Positions 34,914 through 45,660 are shown, numbered from the stretch's first letter. The stretch: DNA of 64,000 bases from an uncultured Acidobacteriota bacterium (GCA_902825875.1 CADECP010000031.1:1-64000); one strand, 5' to 3'. Made by a program: numbers and translations. Notes: generated by a model from the sequence alone, not told the origin.

Positions 34914-36593
34914 TTACGACGGGCGTGTAATCGCGCCTTCCGAAGCCGACGAAACCAGTGCGCGATATTTGGCAAACACGCCGGTTGTATAACGCGGCGC
35001 GGGCGGAGTCCATTCAGCCAACCGCTGCTGGATTTCTTCGTCGCTCAGTTCCACGTTGAGCAATCGTTTTTCCAGGTCGAAAGTCACGATGTCGCCTTCG
35101 CGCAAAGCGGCAATCGGGCCGCCAGCATCGGCTTCAGGCGCAACGTGGCCAACGCACAAACCTTTGGTGGCTCCGCTGAACCGACCATCGGTCATCAACG
35201 CGACTTCTTCGCCAAGCCCTTTACCAACGATGGCAGCGGTCACGCCCAACATTTCGCGCATGCCGGGGCCGCCTTTTGGTCCTTCGTAACGGATGACAAC
35301 CACGTCGCCGGATTTGATCGCGCCGCTGGTGACGGCGTTCATCGCGTCTTCTTCGCGTTCGAACACACGAGCCGGGCCGCGATGCAGTTTCCGCTCAAAG
35401 CCGGACAGCTTTACCACCGAACCTTCCGGCGCCAGATTGCCTTTCAAAATCACCAACCCGCCATTCGGCTTCAGCGCGTTGTCGGTGGAAAACACCACAT
35501 CCTGACCCGGAGTTTCGTCGGCCAACTCGGTTTCCTGGGCAATGGTCAATCCGCTAACGGTCATCTGGCTGCCGTCCAAATAACCGCCTTCGACCAGACG
35601 ACGCGCGACCAATCCGATACCGCCCGCTTTGCCCAATTCGACCGCAGTGTATTTACCGCCGGGTTTCAAATCGGCAATCAGTGGCGTGCGGCTGCTGATC
35701 GTATCGAAATCGTCAATCGTCAAATCAATTCCGGCTTCGCGCGCCATTGCCAGCAAATGCAGCACGGCGTTGGTCGAACCGCCTGTGGCCGCCACGCCGG
35801 TGATGGCGTTTTCAAACGCTTTGCGCGTCAGAATGTCGCTGGGTTTGGTTCCACGCCGCAGCAAATCCACGATGTATTTGCCGGATTCAAACGCAGTTTT
35901 TTCTTTGGTCGGATCGGTCGCCGAAACGCTGCCGGTTCCCATCACCGCCAAACCGATGAATTCCATGACCATGGCCATCGTGTTGGCCGTGTATTGCCCG
36001 CCGCAAGCTCCGGCTCCGGGACAAGCGACGTTTTCGATTTCCAGCAATTGCGCGTCGTTGATTTTTCCGGCGGCGTGCTGGCCGACGGCTTCAAACACGT
36101 CCTGAACAGTCAACGCCTTGTTGTTCAGGTACCCCGGAGCAATCGAACCTCCGTACAAAATCAGCCCTGGAATATCCAATCGGATCAAGCCCATCGCCGC
36201 GCCGGGAATCGTTTTATCGCATCCGACAATGGCAATCACGGCGTCGAACAAATACCCACGCGCGACCAGTTCAATCGAATCGGCGATCAAATCGCGGCTG
36301 ACCAGCGAAGCTTTCATGCCTTCGGTTCCCATTGTCACGCCGTCGCTGATCGAAACCGTGTTGAATTCCATCGGCGTGGCTCCGGCAGCGCGAATGCCCT
36401 CTTTGACCTTCGCGGCCAGATCACGATGGTTGAAGTTGCACGGCATGGTTTCGATCCACATGTGCGCAACGCCGATAATCGGTTTGGCCAGGTCTTCGTC
36501 ATCAAAGCCTATGGCTTTGAGCATTGAACGCGCTGGTGCGCGATCACGTCCGTTGGTAATCAGATGACTTAAATGTTTCGGGTTGAATTCCAT
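34914..36593 (-). CDS. ilvD: dihydroxy-acid dehydratase
   Basis: About 559 aa, the usual length. It converts dihydroxy acids to 2-keto acids in valine, isoleucine and leucine synthesis, using an Fe-S cluster. Visible features are the cluster Cys motifs IVGCDKTIPG and ACPGAGACGGQYTANTM, and the C-terminal LMTDGRFSGATKGLCVGHVAPEA block with the catalytic Ser. The open frame extends to 36713, but ATG 36593 (MEFNPKHLSH) matches the family start. It lies 141 bp after the aldehyde dehydrogenase on the same strand; no other ilv genes are nearby. Confidence 0.96.
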   Translation of the reverse strand: MEFNPKHLSHLITNGRDRAPARSMLKAIGFDDEDLAKPIIGVAHMWIETMPCNFNHRDLAAKVKEGIRAAGATPMEFNTVSISDGVTMGTEGMKASLVSRDLIADSIELVARGYLFDAVIAIVGCDKTIPGAAMGLIRLDIPGLILYGGSIAPGYLNNKALTVQDVFEAVGQHAAGKINDAQLLEIENVACPGAGACGGQYTANTMAMVMEFIGLAVMGTGSVSATDPTKEKTAFESGKYIVDLLRRGTKPSDILTRKAFENAITGVAATGGSTNAVLHLLAMAREAGIDLTIDDFDTISSRTPLIADLKPGGKYTAVELGKAGGIGLVARRLVEGGYLDGSQMTVSGLTIAQETELADETPGQDVVFSTDNALKPNGGLVILKGNLAPEGSVVKLSGFERKLHRGPARVFEREEDAMNAVTSGAIKSGDVVVIRYEGPKGGPGMREMLGVTAAIVGKGLGEEVALMTDGRFSGATKGLCVGHVAPEADAGGPIAALREGDIVTFDLEKRLLNVELSDEEIQQRLAEWTPPAPRYTTGVFAKYRALVSSASEGAITRPS

Positions 36594-36734
36594 AAAATCC
36601 CAGCAGCAGGTTTTTTTCGCCTGTAGTTTCCTTTCCTGTCTGAAAATGATTTGTGAGTTTTCCGGCGCGGAAACCGGAAACGCATTTTGCGCTCTGCCCA
36701 GCCAAGCGCGCAAGAAGTCCCATAATTCTTGAAT

Positions 36735-38159
36735 CTACATCAGCATGGCTTTGACTTCTAAAAACTCTTCCAAGCCGTATTTGCCCAATTCGCGGCCATT
36801 GCCGGATTGTTTGTAACCGCCAAATGGAACCAGCGGATTGAATTTGCCACCGTTGATTTCCACCTGGCCGGTTCTCAAACGCCGCGCGACTCGTTTGGCG
36901 CGTTCCGCATCGCCAGACCAAACTCCGCCCGCCAAACCGTAAATCGTGTCGTTGGCGATGCGGACGGCGTCGTCTTCATCTTCGTAAGGAATGATCGAAA
37001 GCACAGGGCCGAAAATTTCTTCCTGAGCGATGGTCATTTTGTTGTTCACATTGGCAAAAACCGTCGGGCGAACAAAGTAGCCCTTCGTCAAACCTTCTGG
37101 CATTTCGGCTCCACCACAAACCAGGGTCGCGCCTTCTTCGATTCCTTTTTTGATGTAACCGACAACTCGTTCGCGCTGAGTCGCCGAAACCAGCGGCCCC
37201 AGCTTCGCGGCTCCGCCCAGCGGATCGCCGACCGTGAAGCCTTCGGCGGTCTTTTTGGCGATGGCAACAGCTTCGTCGTAGCGCGAACGCGGAACCAGCA
37301 TCCGCGTCAACGCCGAACACGTCTGGCCGGAATTGAAGTAACAAGCGCCGACGCCGCTTTTGACGGCTTTGTCGAAATCGGCGTCATCCAAGATCACGTT
37401 GGCTGATTTGCCGCCGAGTTCCAGCGAAACTTTCTTGATGGTGTTTGCGGCCAGTTCGCTGACTCGTTTGCCTGCGCGCGTCGAACCGGTGAACGAAACC
37501 ATGTCTACATCGGGATGCGCGGCAATCGCTTCACCAACAACCGGGCCATAACCCGTCACCAGGTTGAACACTCCGGCGGGCAATCCGATGTCGGCGACGA
37601 TTTCCGCCAGCACAAAGCTGGTCAGCGGCGCGACTTCGCTGGGTTTCAAAACTACGGTGCAACCGGCGGCCAACGCCGGAGCGATTTTGCAAATCACCTG
37701 ATGCAGCGGAAAGTTCCAGGGCGTGATGCAACCGACTACGCCGACCGGTTCTTTCACCACCAGAGCTTTGCCGATGGTTTCTTCAAACTGAAAACTGTTT
37801 AGCAATTCCGCATACGAACCCATAACCATTGCGGGCATTCCGGCTTGGACGGCGGTCGCCAGCGGCAAAGGCATTCCGACTTCAGCGGCCACCAGCGCGG
37901 CGATTTCTTCTTTCTTCGCGGCCAGCTTGTCGGCGATCAATTGCAGGTAGCGCCGCCGCGATTCCACTGAAGTCGTTGACCAGCTTTCAAATGCAGTTTT
38001 GGCGGCAGCGACGGCGGCATTCACGTCGTCGGCAGTGCCTTCGGGAATGCGCCCCATTACTTCTTCGGTCGTAGAGTTGATGACATCAATGGTTTCGGTT
38101 CCGGTGGATTTGACCCATTGGCCGTTGATGAACAGTTTGTCGTGAGTTTTGATTTCCAT
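36735..38159 (-). CDS. NAD(P)-dependent aldehyde dehydrogenase
   Basis: 474 aa, ALDH superfamily. The cofactor-site motif is [21 protein letters not shown], followed by [13 protein letters not shown], catalytic Glu in LELGGKSAN, catalytic Cys in FNSGQTCSA, and [10 protein letters not shown] near the C-terminus. It oxidises an aldehyde to its acid; the substrate class is not fixed by sequence, although QTCSA and overall length resemble gamma-aminobutyraldehyde/betaine-type enzymes. The ATG has AAGGAA upstream. It could form a unit with ilvD. Confidence 0.93.
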   Translation of the reverse strand: MEIKTHDKLFINGQWVKSTGTETIDVINSTTEEVMGRIPEGTADDVNAAVAAAKTAFESWSTTSVESRRRYLQLIADKLAAKKEEIAALVAAEVGMPLPLATAVQAGMPAMVMGSYAELLNSFQFEETIGKALVVKEPVGVVGCITPWNFPLHQVICKIAPALAAGCTVVLKPSEVAPLTSFVLAEIVADIGLPAGVFNLVTGYGPVVGEAIAAHPDVDMVSFTGSTRAGKRVSELAANTIKKVSLELGGKSANVILDDADFDKAVKSGVGACYFNSGQTCSALTRMLVPRSRYDEAVAIAKKTAEGFTVGDPLGGAAKLGPLVSATQRERVVGYIKKGIEEGATLVCGGAEMPEGLTKGYFVRPTVFANVNNKMTIAQEEIFGPVLSIIPYEDEDDAVRIANDTIYGLAGGVWSGDAERAKRVARRLRTGQVEINGGKFNPLVPFGGYKQSGNGRELGKYGLEEFLEVKAMLM

Positions 38160-38184
38160 TGTTGCAGTAATTCCTTTTTGAGTT

Positions 38185-38586
38185 TCAGATTTCCCAGTCT
38201 TCCAGCGTCAGATTGGGAACGCGACTGAATTCGCGGGTGTTGTGGGTGACAAGAGTCAGGCCATGCACGAGCGCAATGGCGGCAATTTGCAGGTCATAAG
38301 AGCCTATCGGCGTTCCTTTGCTTTCCAAATCGGCACGCAATTCGCCACAAATGCGCGCGGCATTTTCGTTAAAGTCCAAGCTGGGGTAACTGGCCAGGAA
38401 GTTTTCGATGATTGGCAGGCTGGTTGACTGTCGCAGGCTTTTGTAAGCGCCGTAGAAAAGTTCAAATCTAACTATTGAACAAACCGCCTTGTCCTGTGCG
38501 GGAATGCGAATGAAACGCAGATTAAGTTTCGGAATTCTTTGGTGAATGGCGTTGATGCACACATTCGTGTCGAGCAGATATTTCAT
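38185..38586 (-). CDS. vapC: PIN-domain ribonuclease toxin, VapC type
   Basis: 133 aa. The PIN-domain acidic residues are visible: Asp in [10 protein letters not shown], Glu in [10 protein letters not shown], Asp in SYDLQIAA, then [12 protein letters not shown], as in VapC toxins that cleave tRNA or rRNA. Its start overlaps the antitoxin stop by 4 bp (ATGA), the usual VapBC coupling. It ends 25 bp before the aldehyde dehydrogenase gene start, so some readthrough is possible. All catalytic acids appear intact, so the toxin is probably active. Confidence 0.92.
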   Translation of the reverse strand: MKYLLDTNVCINAIHQRIPKLNLRFIRIPAQDKAVCSIVRFELFYGAYKSLRQSTSLPIIENFLASYPSLDFNENAARICGELRADLESKGTPIGSYDLQIAAIALVHGLTLVTHNTREFSRVPNLTLEDWEI

Positions 38587-38951
38587 AGCAGCTCAAGCTC
38601 CGGCCTAACTGGATATTCACCCTGGGGCACACGCTCTGGAAAGTCGGGCAAACAACCCAGGAATTTGAGACCGTGAAGATCAGCCACTTCTTCCAGCTTC
38701 AGCCCAAATTGAGCGGCTTTCGCTTCCAAATCCTGTTCGTCAAGCTCCTGCAATGAATTGAACTCAATCGGGCCGGCTGTGGACTGGAGTAAGTTCGCCT
38801 TCGCGGACTCCTCAGACTCCGCTTTCGGCTCCGTAGCACGCGGTTTACCTTCCAGCGACAGAATGATGACTTCCGCACTGTGATTCAGCATTTCAGGCGG
38901 CATAGGAATTGTTCGCGGCAGCTTTTCGTAAATCTGTCTGATGGCTTCCAT
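38583..38951 (-). CDS. antitoxin partner of VapC with extended C-terminus
   Basis: 122 aa. The N-terminus IRQIYEKLPRTIPMPPEML...EVIILSLEG matches small VapB-like antitoxins (AbrB-like strand) that precede PIN toxins. The family is usually about 70-90 aa; here a long acidic middle and a C-terminal segment are added, which may neutralise the toxin. AAGGAG precedes the ATG. A hairpin (38981-39003, stem GGAGGC) lies just upstream. Confidence 0.8.
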   Translation of the reverse strand: MEAIRQIYEKLPRTIPMPPEMLNHSAEVIILSLEGKPRATEPKAESEESAKANLLQSTAGPIEFNSLQELDEQDLEAKAAQFGLKLEEVADLHGLKFLGCLPDFPERVPQGEYPVRPELELL

Positions 38952-39020
38952 AACTTTAACATCTCCTTTGTTCCGATTGTGGAGGCAGTATCGGCAAGCC
39001 TCCGTGGAGCGTCAAGCCGC

Positions 39021-39767
39021 TCATTCGCGGTTAATCAGGCTTGCCACAAAGCCCGCGCCGAAGCCGTTATCAATGTTGACCACCGTCACGTTCGACGAAC
39101 AGGAATTCAGCATTCCCAGCAGCGCCGCCACTCCGCCGAAGCTCGCTCCGTAGCCGATGCTGGTGGGAACGGCGATGACCGGCACGCTGACCAAACCGCC
39201 GACAACCGAAGGCAACGCGCCTTCCATTCCCGCGACGCAAACGACGGCTTTGGCCGATTGCAGCACTTCGCGCTGGCTTAACACGCGATGAATTCCGGCG
39301 ACGCCAACGTCAAACAACCGCACGATTTGATTGCCCATGATTTCGGCAGTCAGAGCGGCTTCGTCGGCAACGGGAATGTCCGAAGTCCCGGCGGTGACGA
39401 TGGCAATTACACCCCGACCGCGAACGGTTTTGTCGCGCTGAACTGAAATCGCTTTGCAGCTATCGTGAAATTCGGCGTCGTCGGCAATGCGTTTGACCTG
39501 CTCAAAGGCTTCGCGGTTTGTGCGCGTCACCAACAGGTTCGACGACCGTTCCAGCAATCGTTCGGCTATGCCAGCGATGTGTTTCGGCGTTTTGCCTTGC
39601 CCAAAGATGACTTCGGGGAAACCTTGTCGAATGGCGCGGTGGTGATCCACCGTGGCGTAACCCAGACTTTCAAACGGCAAGTGGCGCAAACCATCCAACG
39701 CCTGATCCAATTCGATCTCGCCGCCTTTGAATTTTTGCAGTAAATCTTTCAATCGTTCCTGATCCAT
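39021..39767 (-). CDS. larB: nickel-pincer cofactor biosynthesis protein LarB
   Basis: About 248 aa. It has the AIR-carboxylase (PurE)-like C-terminal fold with [33 protein letters not shown] and [11 protein letters not shown], characteristic of LarB. LarB carboxylates and hydrolyses nicotinic acid adenine dinucleotide in making the Ni-pincer nucleotide of lactate racemase and relatives. ATG 39767 ([11 protein letters not shown]) is chosen over the long upstream frame to 39893, which would run into the ubiX promoter. LarC and LarE are not in the window. Confidence 0.93.
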   Translation of the reverse strand: MDQERLKDLLQKFKGGEIELDQALDGLRHLPFESLGYATVDHHRAIRQGFPEVIFGQGKTPKHIAGIAERLLERSSNLLVTRTNREAFEQVKRIADDAEFHDSCKAISVQRDKTVRGRGVIAIVTAGTSDIPVADEAALTAEIMGNQIVRLFDVGVAGIHRVLSQREVLQSAKAVVCVAGMEGALPSVVGGLVSVPVIAVPTSIGYGASFGGVAALLGMLNSCSSNVTVVNIDNGFGAGFVASLINRE

Positions 39768-39796
39768 AACTTCACGATAGCCGCCAAAACCCTTGC

Positions 39797-39826
39797 TTGA
39801 CAAGCTTTCCGAGCGACTCCTATAGT
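39797..39826 (+). promoter_or_regulatory. sigma-70-type promoter for ubiX operon
   Basis: A perfect TTGACA (39797-39802), an 18-base spacer and TATAGT (39821-39826), 41 bp before the ubiX ATG. The -35 box lies within GCTTGACAAGCTTTC (39795-39809), a 15-mer repeated exactly at the glgA promoter; it contains the dyad GCTTG-a-CAAGC. Confidence 0.65.
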
Positions 39827-39867
39827 TCCCGCCTGGTTGAAAAGTGGCCAGAAACGAGTTCACGCCA

Positions 39868-40476
39868 ATGAAAATCATCACAGTTGGAATCACCGGAGCG
39901 AGCGGTTCAATTTACGCCCAAAGCTTGCTCAAACACCTCGATGACAGCCCCGAAGTTGCACGAATTGATCTGGTTATTTCGCAAGCTGGCATCAGAGTCG
40001 TCGGCGAAGAATTGGGTTTGAAGGTCGCCGGAACCGATGCGCGTGTTGTGCGCGAACTGCTCGGCAAAGAATCCGATAAGGTGATAGTGCATTCGACCAA
40101 TGACATTGGCGCAACTGTCGCCAGCGGCTCTTACCTGAGTGATGCGATGGTGATTGTTCCGTGCAGCATGAGCACTCTGGCGGCAATTGCCTGCGGGCTG
40201 ACCCGCGATCTGGTTCATCGAGCCGCCGATGTGGTTTTGAAAGAAAATCGCACGTTGATTTTGGTTCCCCGCGAAACCCCGCTGAATGCGATTCATCTGG
40301 AAAATATGCTGAAACTGGCTCGACTGGGCGTCCGAATCATTCCGCCAATGCCGAGCTTTTACCACTTCCCGAAAACGATTGATGGTCTGATCGAACATTT
40401 CACGCATCGGTTGCTGGATCATCTCGGCGTTGGGCATTCCCAAGAAACCAGATGGCAAGGAAGCAAAAGAAACTGA
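39868..40476 (+). CDS. ubiX: UbiX-like flavin prenyltransferase
   Basis: About 202 aa. The start [13 protein letters not shown] binds the flavin phosphate; the [24 protein letters not shown] and [23 protein letters not shown] stretches are UbiX/Pad1 signatures. It makes prenylated FMN for UbiD-type decarboxylases. With ubiA, mqnE and mqnD downstream it probably serves the decarboxylation step of futalosine-pathway menaquinone synthesis (MqnM-like role). ATG 39868 is preferred over an in-frame start at 39844. It is divergent from larB. Confidence 0.93.
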   Translation: MKIITVGITGASGSIYAQSLLKHLDDSPEVARIDLVISQAGIRVVGEELGLKVAGTDARVVRELLGKESDKVIVHSTNDIGATVASGSYLSDAMVIVPCSMSTLAAIACGLTRDLVHRAADVVLKENRTLILVPRETPLNAIHLENMLKLARLGVRIIPPMPSFYHFPKTIDGLIEHFTHRLLDHLGVGHSQETRWQGSKRN

Positions 40477-40497
40477 TCGTAACAAGGAGGAAATATT

Positions 40498-40722
40498 ATG
40501 TTGACAGTTGAAGGAATTTATTCGGATGGCAAAGTGGAGCTTTCTGAATTCCCGTCATCCATCAGTCAGGCCAAGGTCTTGGTAACTTTCATTTACCCCA
40601 AAGAGATTGATTTGGCAGCACGCGGAATCAGTGAAGAACAAGCAGCCAATTTAAGCGCGCGATTAAGTGCATTTGCTGAAGAATGGAACCGCCCGGAAAT
40701 GGATATTTACGATGAAGACTAA
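40498..40722 (+). CDS. antitoxin of a MazEF-like pair
   Basis: 74 aa. It starts LTVEGIYSDGKVELSEFP, a short beta-rich N-terminus of DUF104-like/AbrB-like antitoxins, and ends with acidic EWNRPEMDIYDED, typical of antitoxins partnered with MazF/PemK. A strong AAGGAGG precedes the ATG. It lies 21 bp after ubiX and overlaps the toxin start by 11 bp, so it is co-transcribed within the menaquinone operon. Confidence 0.82.
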   Translation: MLTVEGIYSDGKVELSEFPSSISQAKVLVTFIYPKEIDLAARGISEEQAANLSARLSAFAEEWNRPEMDIYDED

Positions 40723-41079
40723 TCGAGGTGATGTCGTACGAGTGTTGTTTCCCAACTCTGATTTGCGGACTTCTAAACGCCGCCCGGCGCTTGTTATTCA
40801 ATCCGATCAGCTTAAATCAGGGCTGGCGCAAACAATTGTCGCAATGATTACCAGCAATTTGGTCAGTGCGAATAACCCAAGTCGCGTGCTTGTAATGAAA
40901 GCATCATCCGAAGGGCAACAGGCAGGATTGCGTTTGGACTCTGTAATTTGGACTCTGTAATTATGACTGAGAACCTGGCCACAGTTTTGGAGACGGAAAT
41001 TGATTCTGTGCTGGGAACATTACCCGCAAACAAAATGGCAGAAGTTTCCGATGCCCTTCGACATACTTTGGAATTGTAG
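40712..41079 (+). pseudogene. MazF/PemK-type toxin disrupted by a 14-bp tandem duplication
   Basis: The first 75 codons match MazF (RGDVVRVLFPNSDLRTSKRRPALVIQ), with normal start ATG 40712 in the 11-bp overlap. A 14-bp tandem duplication (40933-40962, unit TTGGACTCTGTAAT) shifts the frame, giving a stop at 40958-40960 after 82 residues. Deleting one unit restores an open frame to TAG 41077-41079 and a 117-residue protein whose C-terminus ([20 protein letters not shown]) fits MazF. The truncated protein lacks the C-terminal helix and is probably inactive; unit slippage could restore it. Confidence 0.85.
40933..40962. repeat. 14-bp tandem duplication in the mazF-like gene
   Basis: Two consecutive copies of TTGGACTCTGTAAT with one or two matching flank bases; positions i and i+14 agree from 40933 to 40962. 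It creates the frameshift described for the toxin gene. Confidence 0.95.
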
Positions 41080-41081
41080 AG

Positions 41082-41942
41082 ATGCTCAGAAATCTAAAAA
41101 CCACGCTGGAAATGATAAAGATCGAACACACGTTGTTCGCGCTGCCGTTCGCTTTTCTGGGAGCCGTGCTGGCGGCGAATGGATTGCCGACCTTGCGGCA
41201 AATGTTCTGGATTGTCATCGCAATGGTCGGAGCGCGTTCGGCGGCGATGGCGTTTAATCGGCTGGTAGATCGTCGCATTGACGCCGCGAACCCCCGCACC
41301 AGCATGCGAGCGATTCCCGCCGGATTGTTGAGCGTGCAATTCGTCGCCATCTTTACCGTAATTTCTTCGGCGCTGTTTTTTCTGGCGGCGGCGATGTTGA
41401 ACCGGCTGACGCTGTTGCTGTCGCCTGTGGCCCTGTTTTCGATTCTGTTTTATTCGTACACAAAACGGTTCACGTCGTTGTCGCATTTGGTTTTAGGGTT
41501 GGCGCTTTCGATTGCGCCGACCGGAGCCTGGATTGCCGTGCGCGGCAACGTTGATTCGCCTGTGCCGTTGCTGCTCAGTTTGGCGGTGATGTTGTGGACT
41601 GCCGGGTTCGACATTATCTATTCGTGTCAGGATCGTGACTTCGACGCCGAAGCCGGATTGAACTCCATTCCGCAACGATTCGGCATTGATGCGGCGTTGT
41701 GGATTTCGCGCGGGCTGCACGCGGCGATGTTGGCAGCGTTGGTCTGGGTGTACTTTTTAACCGGCTTGCACTGGATTGGCTTGCTGGGCATCATCGCTAC
41801 GGCTGCGTTGTTGTTTTATCAGCACCGCTTGGTGCGCGCCGACGACCTGTCGCGGTTAAACGTGGCCTTCTTCAACACCAATGCCTGGGTCAGCGTGATT
41901 CTGTTTGTGACGATTGCGGCTGACATTTTTTTGATGAAGTAA
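41082..41942 (+). CDS. ubiA: UbiA-family prenyltransferase of menaquinone synthesis (MqnP-like)
   Basis: 286 aa, about nine membrane helices. The two Asp-rich motifs are [15 protein letters not shown] and [13 protein letters not shown], which bind the Mg-prenyl-diphosphate. It attaches the polyprenyl tail to an aromatic acid. The 4-hydroxybenzoate polyprenyltransferase name is common, but with mqnE and mqnD downstream and ubiX upstream, a role in the futalosine pathway (MqnP) is likelier. ATG follows the restored mazF stop by 2 bp. Confidence 0.92.
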   Translation: MLRNLKTTLEMIKIEHTLFALPFAFLGAVLAANGLPTLRQMFWIVIAMVGARSAAMAFNRLVDRRIDAANPRTSMRAIPAGLLSVQFVAIFTVISSALFFLAAAMLNRLTLLLSPVALFSILFYSYTKRFTSLSHLVLGLALSIAPTGAWIAVRGNVDSPVPLLLSLAVMLWTAGFDIIYSCQDRDFDAEAGLNSIPQRFGIDAALWISRGLHAAMLAALVWVYFLTGLHWIGLLGIIATAALLFYQHRLVRADDLSRLNVAFFNTNAWVSVILFVTIAADIFLMK

Positions 41943-41990
41943 CGGTACGGAACCGGGAGCGGTAGCGACTGGGTCTTGAGGTAACGTGAG

Positions 41991-42593
41991 ATGAAAAACC
42001 TGCTGAAGACATTTTGCCTGTCCTTTGTCATCGCTGTTGCCTTAAGCGCGACCGCCTTTGCCCAACACGATAAAGGCCATCATTACGTGCCAATGCGCGA
42101 AGTCGAGATGGAAATCAAAGACTTCAGTTTCGCCACGCTCGACGGCAAAACCATCAACTTGCGCGAAGCCGTCAAAGACAAAAAATTGGTCTTGGTTCAT
42201 TACTTCGCGGCGTGGTGCCACAACTCGAACTTCGACGTGAAGACGATGAAGGAGCTTTACGAAAAGTATAAAGATCAGGGCTTTCTGGTGATCGGAGTTT
42301 GCGAATACTCGAACGAAGCGGAACTGCGCGGATTCATCGAACGCCATCAACCTGATTACCCGATCTGTGTTGAAGGCGACGGAAAAACCAAGAACCGTAC
42401 CGGCACGACGCACTACACCTATCGCAGCAAACTGGATGACAATCGCCACTGGGGAACTCCGCTGAACGTGTTGATTTCCGGTGAAGATATTCAGAAAAAA
42501 GGCGACGTCATCGCCAAGCGAGTCCGCATCGCTCCGGGAGAAGTCATCAAGTCCGAGTTTGAAGAATTGATACAGGAGAAACTGAAAAAGTAA
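41991..42593 (+). CDS. secreted thioredoxin-fold (TlpA/redoxin-like) protein with a C-x-x-S active site
   Basis: 200 aa. A signal peptide (1-24, ending TAFAQ) sends it to the periplasm. The redoxin fold is supported by [17 protein letters not shown] and [18 protein letters not shown]. The active site is CHNS, lacking the second Cys of CxxC, so it is unlikely to act as a usual dithiol reductase; it could be a monothiol or peroxiredoxin-like enzyme or a binding protein. It lies between ubiA and mqnE but its role in that set is unknown. Confidence 0.8.
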   Translation: MKNLLKTFCLSFVIAVALSATAFAQHDKGHHYVPMREVEMEIKDFSFATLDGKTINLREAVKDKKLVLVHYFAAWCHNSNFDVKTMKELYEKYKDQGFLVIGVCEYSNEAELRGFIERHQPDYPICVEGDGKTKNRTGTTHYTYRSKLDDNRHWGTPLNVLISGEDIQKKGDVIAKRVRIAPGEVIKSEFEELIQEKLKK

Positions 42594-42594
42594 C

Positions 42595-42660
42595 CGCGTT
42601 TGTAGTTCCGCCTTTAGGCGGCTGCGGCTTCAGCCGCCTAAAGGCGGAACTACAAACGCG
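42595..42660. repeat. 30-bp perfect inverted repeat between redoxin gene and mqnE
   Basis: 42595-42624 and 42631-42660 are exact 30-bp reverse complements with a 6-base loop. Each arm contains a smaller palindrome (CCGCCT-tt-AGGCGG), so the element can form nested hairpins or a cruciform. Size and architecture parallel 26-88. It starts two bases after the redoxin stop codon, and the mqnE ATG follows 13 bp after it. No T-run follows, so a terminator function is uncertain. Confidence 0.9.
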
Positions 42661-42673
42661 ATGGAGCCAAAGC

Positions 42674-43789
<1,116 letters not shown>

Positions 43790-43796
43790 TTTTTCC

Positions 43797-43864
43797 TACA
43801 CGAAGTACACGAAGAAACACGAGGCTTTCTGAAACTCTTCGTGTTCCTTCGTGCCTTTCGTGGA
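43797..43864. repeat. CACGAAG-type palindrome between mqnE and mqnD
   Basis: The left side repeats CACGAAG (TACACGAAGTACACGAAGAAACACGAG with small changes) and the right side is its reverse complement around an 11-base centre. Related elements lie at 50770-50836 and 56357-56424. It ends 12 bp before the mqnD ATG. Confidence 0.8.
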
Positions 43865-43875
43865 TTTTTATTCCT

Positions 43876-44715
43876 ATGAACAAAAGAGAAATCAAAGTAG
43901 CTCACAGCCCCGATTCGGACGACGCATTTATGTTTTACGGCCTGGCCACCGACAAGCTGGACACAGGCGAATTGCAGTTCACGCACGTTCTGAAAGACAT
44001 TCAATCGTTGAACCAGATTGCGATGACAACTCAGGAATACGACGTGACGGCGGTGTCATTTCACGCTTACGCCTACATTTCGGACAACTACGCGCTGCTG
44101 CCGCACGGAGCCAGCATCGGCGATGGTTACGGTCCGATTGTCGTGGCGCGCGAACCGGCTCCGGCCAGCGAACTGAAAAACATGCGAATCGCCATTCCCG
44201 GCAAACTGACCAGCGCCTTTCTGGCTTTGAAACTGCACACGCCGGAATTTGAATACGGCGTCGAACACTTCGATGAAATCATTGACCTGGTCGCGGGCGG
44301 AAAGTACGACGCGGGATTGTTAATTCACGAAGGCCAATTGACCTTTCACGAACAAGGCCTGGACAAGATTGTTGACTTGGGCGCGTGGTGGAAACAGGAA
44401 ACCGGGTTGCCGCTGCCGATGGGCGGCAACGCCATTCGCCGCAGTCTGGGGCCGGAACTGCAAAAACAGGTTTCGTACTGGCTGCACCGCTCAATTCAAT
44501 TTTCGATGGACAACCGCGAAGACGCCTTGCGTTACGCCATGCAGTTCGCGCGCGACATGCCTACGGAAACGGCGGATCGTTTTGTGGCGATGTGGGTCAA
44601 CAGTTCAACGCTGAGTTACACCGACCGTGACCGCGCAGGCGTGAAGTTGTTGCTGGATGAAGGCTTCAAAAAAGGCGTGATTCCCAATCAAGTGCAGGTC
44701 GAGTTTGTCGAATAA
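43876..44715 (+). CDS. mqnD: 1,4-dihydroxy-6-naphthoate synthase
   Basis: 279 aa, periplasmic-binding-protein-like fold. Family signatures: [14 protein letters not shown] at the start, then [27 protein letters not shown] and [17 protein letters not shown]. It converts cyclic dehypoxanthine futalosine to 1,4-dihydroxy-6-naphthoate, completing the naphthoate ring for menaquinone. Length is typical. Convergent with the CDF exporter gene 33 bp away. mqnA, mqnB and mqnC must lie elsewhere. Confidence 0.94.
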   Translation: MNKREIKVAHSPDSDDAFMFYGLATDKLDTGELQFTHVLKDIQSLNQIAMTTQEYDVTAVSFHAYAYISDNYALLPHGASIGDGYGPIVVAREPAPASELKNMRIAIPGKLTSAFLALKLHTPEFEYGVEHFDEIIDLVAGGKYDAGLLIHEGQLTFHEQGLDKIVDLGAWWKQETGLPLPMGGNAIRRSLGPELQKQVSYWLHRSIQFSMDNREDALRYAMQFARDMPTETADRFVAMWVNSSTLSYTDRDRAGVKLLLDEGFKKGVIPNQVQVEFVE

Positions 44716-44748
44716 AGCTTTCGAGCCATTGCCGGTAGCGTGATTTTT

Positions 44749-45660
44749 TTACCGATCGCCATCTGGCAAAGGTTCGACGTGAATCGTGGCGGTGACTTTG
44801 CCGAATTCTTCTGTTAGCCGTTGTTCGACAGTTTCGGTTATGGCGTGCGAAGCAACGTGGTCGGCTTCGACTTCAGCCGCGACGTGCAAGTGCATTTCGA
44901 TGAAGATTTCTCCGCCGTGCGAACGTGACCGCACATCGTGAACCGAATGAACTCCAGGAACTTTTTCAGCGACTTCGGCTATCCGAGCAGAAGGCACTGG
45001 CGCAGCGTCAACCAGCACAGGCACAGTAGCCTTGAAAATCTGATACCCGTTCCAGCCGATAAACGCCGCCACAGCCAGCGACACCAACGGATCAAGCCAG
45101 ACATATCCCAGCCGAATCAAAAACAGCCCTGTCAGCACGGAACAACTAACCAGAATATCGCTGCGAGTGTGAATGGCGTCGGCAATCAAGAATTCGCTTT
45201 TCAATCGGCGACCTTCGCGCTGTTCGTAAACGGCGACAAAGACATTGACCGCAATCGTCACCAGCATTACGCCAAAGGTCAGCGTCGTAACTTCGATGGT
45301 CGCTGGTTCAGGGCTGAACAGTTTTTTGAAGGCGCTCAATCCAATCTGGTAACAGGTGACGAACAAAAAACCTGCGATGGCAAACGCCGCCAGCGTTTCA
45401 AATTTGGCGTGGCCGTACGGGTGTTCGTCGTCCGGTTCGGCTGTGGCATATCGCATCACGACCAAACCGACCACGTTGTTCAGCGAATCCACCGACGAAT
45501 GAATCGCATCGCTGATGACGCTCAAACTGCCGGCCAGAATTCCGGCAATCAGCTTGCCGATGACGACGGCCAGATTCAGCGCAAGCGTCAGCATCAACAC
45601 ACGACGCACGCCGCGTTGATATTCGTTGATGGTTGGAATTGAGTTCGTTTGGGCATTCAT
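44749..45660 (-). CDS. cation diffusion facilitator (Zn/Co/Mn-type exporter)
   Basis: About 303 aa with six helices. Metal-site motifs are SDAIHSSVDSLNN in helix 2 and ADAIHTRSDILVS in helix 5; each has an S/A-DAxHxxxD pattern. The cytoplasmic C-terminal domain (VPGVHSVHDVRSRSHGGEIFIEMHLHV) is typical of CDF proteins. It exports divalent cations in exchange for protons; the metal is not set. ATG 45660 overlaps the DUF1003 stop by 4 bp; an upstream frame to 45738 is unlikely. Confidence 0.92.
   Translation of the reverse strand: MNAQTNSIPTINEYQRGVRRVLMLTLALNLAVVIGKLIAGILAGSLSVISDAIHSSVDSLNNVVGLVVMRYATAEPDDEHPYGHAKFETLAAFAIAGFLFVTCYQIGLSAFKKLFSPEPATIEVTTLTFGVMLVTIAVNVFVAVYEQREGRRLKSEFLIADAIHTRSDILVSCSVLTGLFLIRLGYVWLDPLVSLAVAAFIGWNGYQIFKATVPVLVDAAPVPSARIAEVAEKVPGVHSVHDVRSRSHGGEIFIEMHLHVAAEVEADHVASHAITETVEQRLTEEFGKVTATIHVEPLPDGDR

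Noticed and set aside
35145-36527. 460-aa plus-strand frame opposite ilvD
   Set aside because: ilvD is unambiguous; the opposite frame is compositionally biased and has no recognisable motif.
41943-41990. GGTACGGAACCGGGAGCGGTAGCGAC stretch after ubiA as a repeat
   Set aside because: It looks repeat-like, but there is only one copy in the window and no clear dyad, so it is not called.
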